Assembly: GCA_026391515.1 (NCBI GenBank) | Contig: JAPLEC010000263.1 | Span: 1 to 7,941 of the forward strand | DNA: 7,941 bases | Direction of reading: 5' to 3' | DNA from: Bacteroidia bacterium | Lineage (GTDB): Bacteria; Bacteroidota; Bacteroidia; Bacteroidales; VadinHA17 | Part shown: positions 5,779 through 7,941 of the stretch, piece after piece | Position numbering within the stretch: position 1 is the stretch's first letter | Layout of the letters: each line of letters begins with the position of its first letter | The notes under the pieces: model-generated | Told to the model about the DNA's origin: nothing | The model's input: only the letters and a program-made list of their open reading frames with translations | The model's database searches: none | Position numbers and translations under genes: made by a program

Positions 5779-6803
5779 ATTTCAGAAAGTTCGTTATACA
5801 GGCTTTGAAGTTTCTCGGATTTCTGGCTGTAGGAATTCTATTACTATGGCTGGCTTTCCGGAAGGTTAACTATAAAAGCCTTACAAACAATCTGAAAGAA
5901 GCTAATTATTACTGGCTTATTCTATCGCTCTTTTTCAGCATTATGGCTTTTGTTCTTCGCGCCCGTCGCTGGCAATTGCTCATTCATCCACTTGGCTTCC
6001 GTCCATCTTTCTGGCATACATTCCATGCACTTATGATTGGATATCTGGCAAATCTTGCATTGCCAAGGATCGGCGAAATAACACGCTGCGTGGCCTTGGG
6101 GAAAAAAGAAGAAATAGCTGTCGATAAGCTGATCGGAACTGTTCTCATTGAACGTACCATTGATTTGTTTTCGGTCCTTCTTTTCCTTGTAATAATTATA
6201 TTTACAAGCGGAGCAATTATTAATGAGTTTCTGAATGAAAGCATCTTCATACCTTTTAAGAAAAAAGTCTTTTCCATACTCAATTTTCCCCTGATCTTTT
6301 GGGCATTGCTCACTTTGGTGGGTATTATTGCCCTGTACCTGATGATTCGTTATAGAAAAAGTCTTCGGAAATTCAGGTTCTTTGCAAAGATGTTTGATAT
6401 CGCAAAAGGTGTAATAAGCGGACTTAAGACAATTACGAAGTTAGAAAGAAAATTGGAATTCATTTTTCTTACAATCTCTATCTGGATAAGCTATGCACTT
6501 ATGACATGGGTTGTTGTATTCTGCCTTGAAAGCACATCGCATATTTCATTCGGGGATTCACTTATTATACTTATTGTAGGTGGCCTGGCAATGGCAGTTC
6601 CGGTTCAGGGTGGTTTTGGAGCATTTCATTATGCTGTATCACGAGTGCTCGTTGTGCTTCAGGGAGTAAGCCTTGAAGACGGACTCACATATGCATTGCT
6701 TTCTCATGAATCACAGATTGTTTTTGAAATAATCATCGGCATAATATCAATTTATATAATGTATGGCAAGAACCATAAAATGAAAATTGCTTACATCATA
6801 TGA
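5775..6803 (+). CDS. Polytopic membrane protein, LPG-synthase TM / flippase-like family (PF03706 type)
   Basis: 342 aa with eight or nine predicted membrane helices, at about 11-28, 44-61, 80-97, 130-148, 168-191, 228-250, 261-278, possibly 282-298, and 313-330. Family-like motifs are Y-L-A-N-L-A-L-P-R-I-G-E (90-101), ERTID (126-130) and PVQGGFGAFH (276-285), resembling the N-x-x-x-P-x-x-G-E and P-x-G-G-x-G sites of the membrane half of MprF. The MprF synthase domain is absent, so this is a stand-alone flippase-like protein with unknown substrate, possibly a lipid or lipid-linked sugar (inference). The start must be TTG at 5775: an in-frame stop lies at 5766-5768, and the first internal Met (57) would delete the first helix. 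It overlaps panD (TTGA) and radA (ATGA) by 4 bp each, so its translation is probably coupled to both. Confidence 0.87.
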   Translation: MNFRKFVIQALKFLGFLAVGILLLWLAFRKVNYKSLTNNLKEANYYWLILSLFFSIMAFVLRARRWQLLIHPLGFRPSFWHTFHALMIGYLANLALPRIGEITRCVALGKKEEIAVDKLIGTVLIERTIDLFSVLLFLVIIIFTSGAIINEFLNESIFIPFKKKVFSILNFPLIFWALLTLVGIIALYLMIRYRKSLRKFRFFAKMFDIAKGVISGLKTITKLERKLEFIFLTISIWISYALMTWVVVFCLESTSHISFGDSLIILIVGGLAMAVPVQGGFGAFHYAVSRVLVVLQGVSLEDGLTYALLSHESQIVFEIIIGIISIYIMYGKNHKMKIAYII

Positions 6804-7941
6804 CAAAATCAAAAACTGTTTTCGTCTGTCAGAACTGTGGAGCCGAATCAGCAAAATGGATCGGCAGATGCCCATCATGCAAAGAGTGGAACACTTATCA
6901 TGAAGAGATAATTGCTCCTGCTTCTGCACGTGATTCATCATTTTTTAAAGATCAGGGAAGAAGAAAGCCTGAGCTTCTTGATAATATCAAAGCTGACGAA
7001 AAGAACCGTCATAAAACAGGGATTTCCGAGCTTGACAGGATATTGGGCGGAGGAATGGTAAGCGGATCAGTAATACTGCTTGGTGGTGAACCCGGGGTGG
7101 GAAAATCGACCCTGGCGCTTCAGCTTGCACTGGCATTAAAGCAGACAAAAATATTATATGTATCCGGAGAAGAGAGTGAAGAGCAGATCAGCCTCAGGGC
7201 AAAAAGGCTTAAAGGTTCTAATCCTTTATGCTACATCCTGAATGAGACAGAGCTTGAGAATATTCTTACTCATTCAGAAAACCTGAAACCCGGATTGATA
7301 ATTATCGATTCAATCCAGACGGTAAGTACAGGTATGCTCGAATCTTCTGCCGGTTCTGTTTCACAGGTGCGCGAATGTGCTGCCCAGCTTTTAAAATATT
7401 CAAAATTAACAGGCATTCCGGTTTTTCTTATCGGGCACATTACAAAAGATGGAACCCTTGCAGGACCAAAAGTCCTCGAACATATTGTTGATGTTGTTTT
7501 GTATTTTGAAGGAGACAATAATTATGTTTACCGTATCCTGCGATCGGTAAAGAATAGATTTGGATCAACATCTGAAATCGGCATTTTTGAGATGATTGAG
7601 ACCGGACTTAAAGAGGTCGGCAATCCGTCTGAATTATTCATCAACCAGCATGACGAACCATTGAGTGGCATCTCCATTGCTGCTACTGTTGATGGTCTCC
7701 GTCCATTTCTAATTGAAATACAAGCCTTAGTTAGCAGCGCTGTTTATGGAACACCACAGAGAAGTGCTACCGGATTTGATATTCGCAGGTTAAATATGCT
7801 TCTTGCTGTTCTTGAAAAAAGAGCAGGATTCAGACTTGCAATAAAAGATGTTTTTCTGAACATTGCCGGTGGAATAAAAGTTAATGATCCTGCAATCGAT
7901 CTTGCAATAATCAGCTCAGTTCTTTCCTCAAATCTTGATAT
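6800..7941 (+). CDS. radA: DNA repair protein RadA (Sms), 3' end cut by window
   Basis: RecA-like ATPase that helps process branched recombination intermediates and promotes branch migration; cytoplasmic. The frame is open for 380 codons to the right edge; full RadA proteins are about 455 aa. A four-Cys zinc finger is at C10, C13, C24 and C27. The Walker A motif GEPGVGKST is at 96-104, with Walker B LIIIDS ending near D170-S171. The RadA-specific KNRFG motif is at 251-255. The C-terminal Lon-protease-like domain starts near 275 and is incomplete. The ATG at 6800 puts the zinc finger at the expected position and overlaps the stop of the membrane protein gene by 4 bp (ATGA). No frameshift was seen in the visible part. 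Confidence 0.97.
   Translation, partial: MTKSKTVFVCQNCGAESAKWIGRCPSCKEWNTYHEEIIAPASARDSSFFKDQGRRKPELLDNIKADEKNRHKTGISELDRILGGGMVSGSVILLGGEPGVGKSTLALQLALALKQTKILYVSGEESEEQISLRAKRLKGSNPLCYILNETELENILTHSENLKPGLIIIDSIQTVSTGMLESSAGSVSQVRECAAQLLKYSKLTGIPVFLIGHITKDGTLAGPKVLEHIVDVVLYFEGDNNYVYRILRSVKNRFGSTSEIGIFEMIETGLKEVGNPSELFINQHDEPLSGISIAATVDGLRPFLIEIQALVSSAVYGTPQRSATGFDIRRLNMLLAVLEKRAGFRLAIKDVFLNIAGGIKVNDPAIDLAIISSVLSSNLD

Noticed and set aside
5984..6941. Minus-strand open frames 5984-6313 and 6747-6941
   Set aside because: They are antisense to the membrane protein gene and to the membrane protein/radA junction, with no promoter-like or domain evidence.
7270..7518. Minus-strand open frame inside radA
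   Set aside because: It is antisense to the RadA ATPase core and has no recognisable features.

Overview
The window most likely comes from a member of the Bacteroidota. The evidence is a DUF4270-type lipoprotein, a short glycogen-synthase-like protein of a kind I know from that phylum, start codons with little or no Shine-Dalgarno sequence, and several TAnnTTTG boxes, the -7 element of the Bacteroidota primary sigma factor. The DNA is AT-rich with GC-rich palindromes between genes. I saw no tRNA, rRNA, CRISPR array, transposase or phage gene.

Leftward block (positions 1-4204, minus strand). In order of transcription: a stand-alone glycogen-synthase N-domain protein (4204 to 3398), a DUF4270 lipoprotein overlapping it by 20 bp (3417 to 2053), glmS (1997 to 162), and the first 21 codons of a further gene that runs off the left edge (63 to 1). 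A good -7 box lies just upstream of the first gene, so at least the first two genes, and probably glmS, read as one transcription unit.

Divergent spacer (4205-4525). This 321-bp stretch has no credible gene. It holds the leftward promoter, a composite palindromic repeat with two GC hairpins and a T-tract flanked by imperfect direct repeats, and a possible panC -7 box. A related hairpin and T-tract element lies at 96-163, between glmS and the partial gene.

Rightward block (4526-7941, plus strand): panC, panD, an eight-to-nine-helix membrane protein of the LPG-synthase TM/flippase-like family, and radA, cut by the right edge. A Bacteroidota-type promoter is predicted between panC and panD. The last three genes are joined by 4-bp stop/start overlaps (TTGA and ATGA), which suggests translational coupling.

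Functionally, panC and panD supply two steps of pantothenate (CoA precursor) synthesis. GlmS makes glucosamine-6-phosphate for cell-envelope polymers. RadA serves recombination and repair. The short glycogen-synthase-like protein, the DUF4270 lipoprotein and the membrane protein have no established role. They are the least understood part of an otherwise housekeeping region. I found no clear evidence of a new defence or mobile system.
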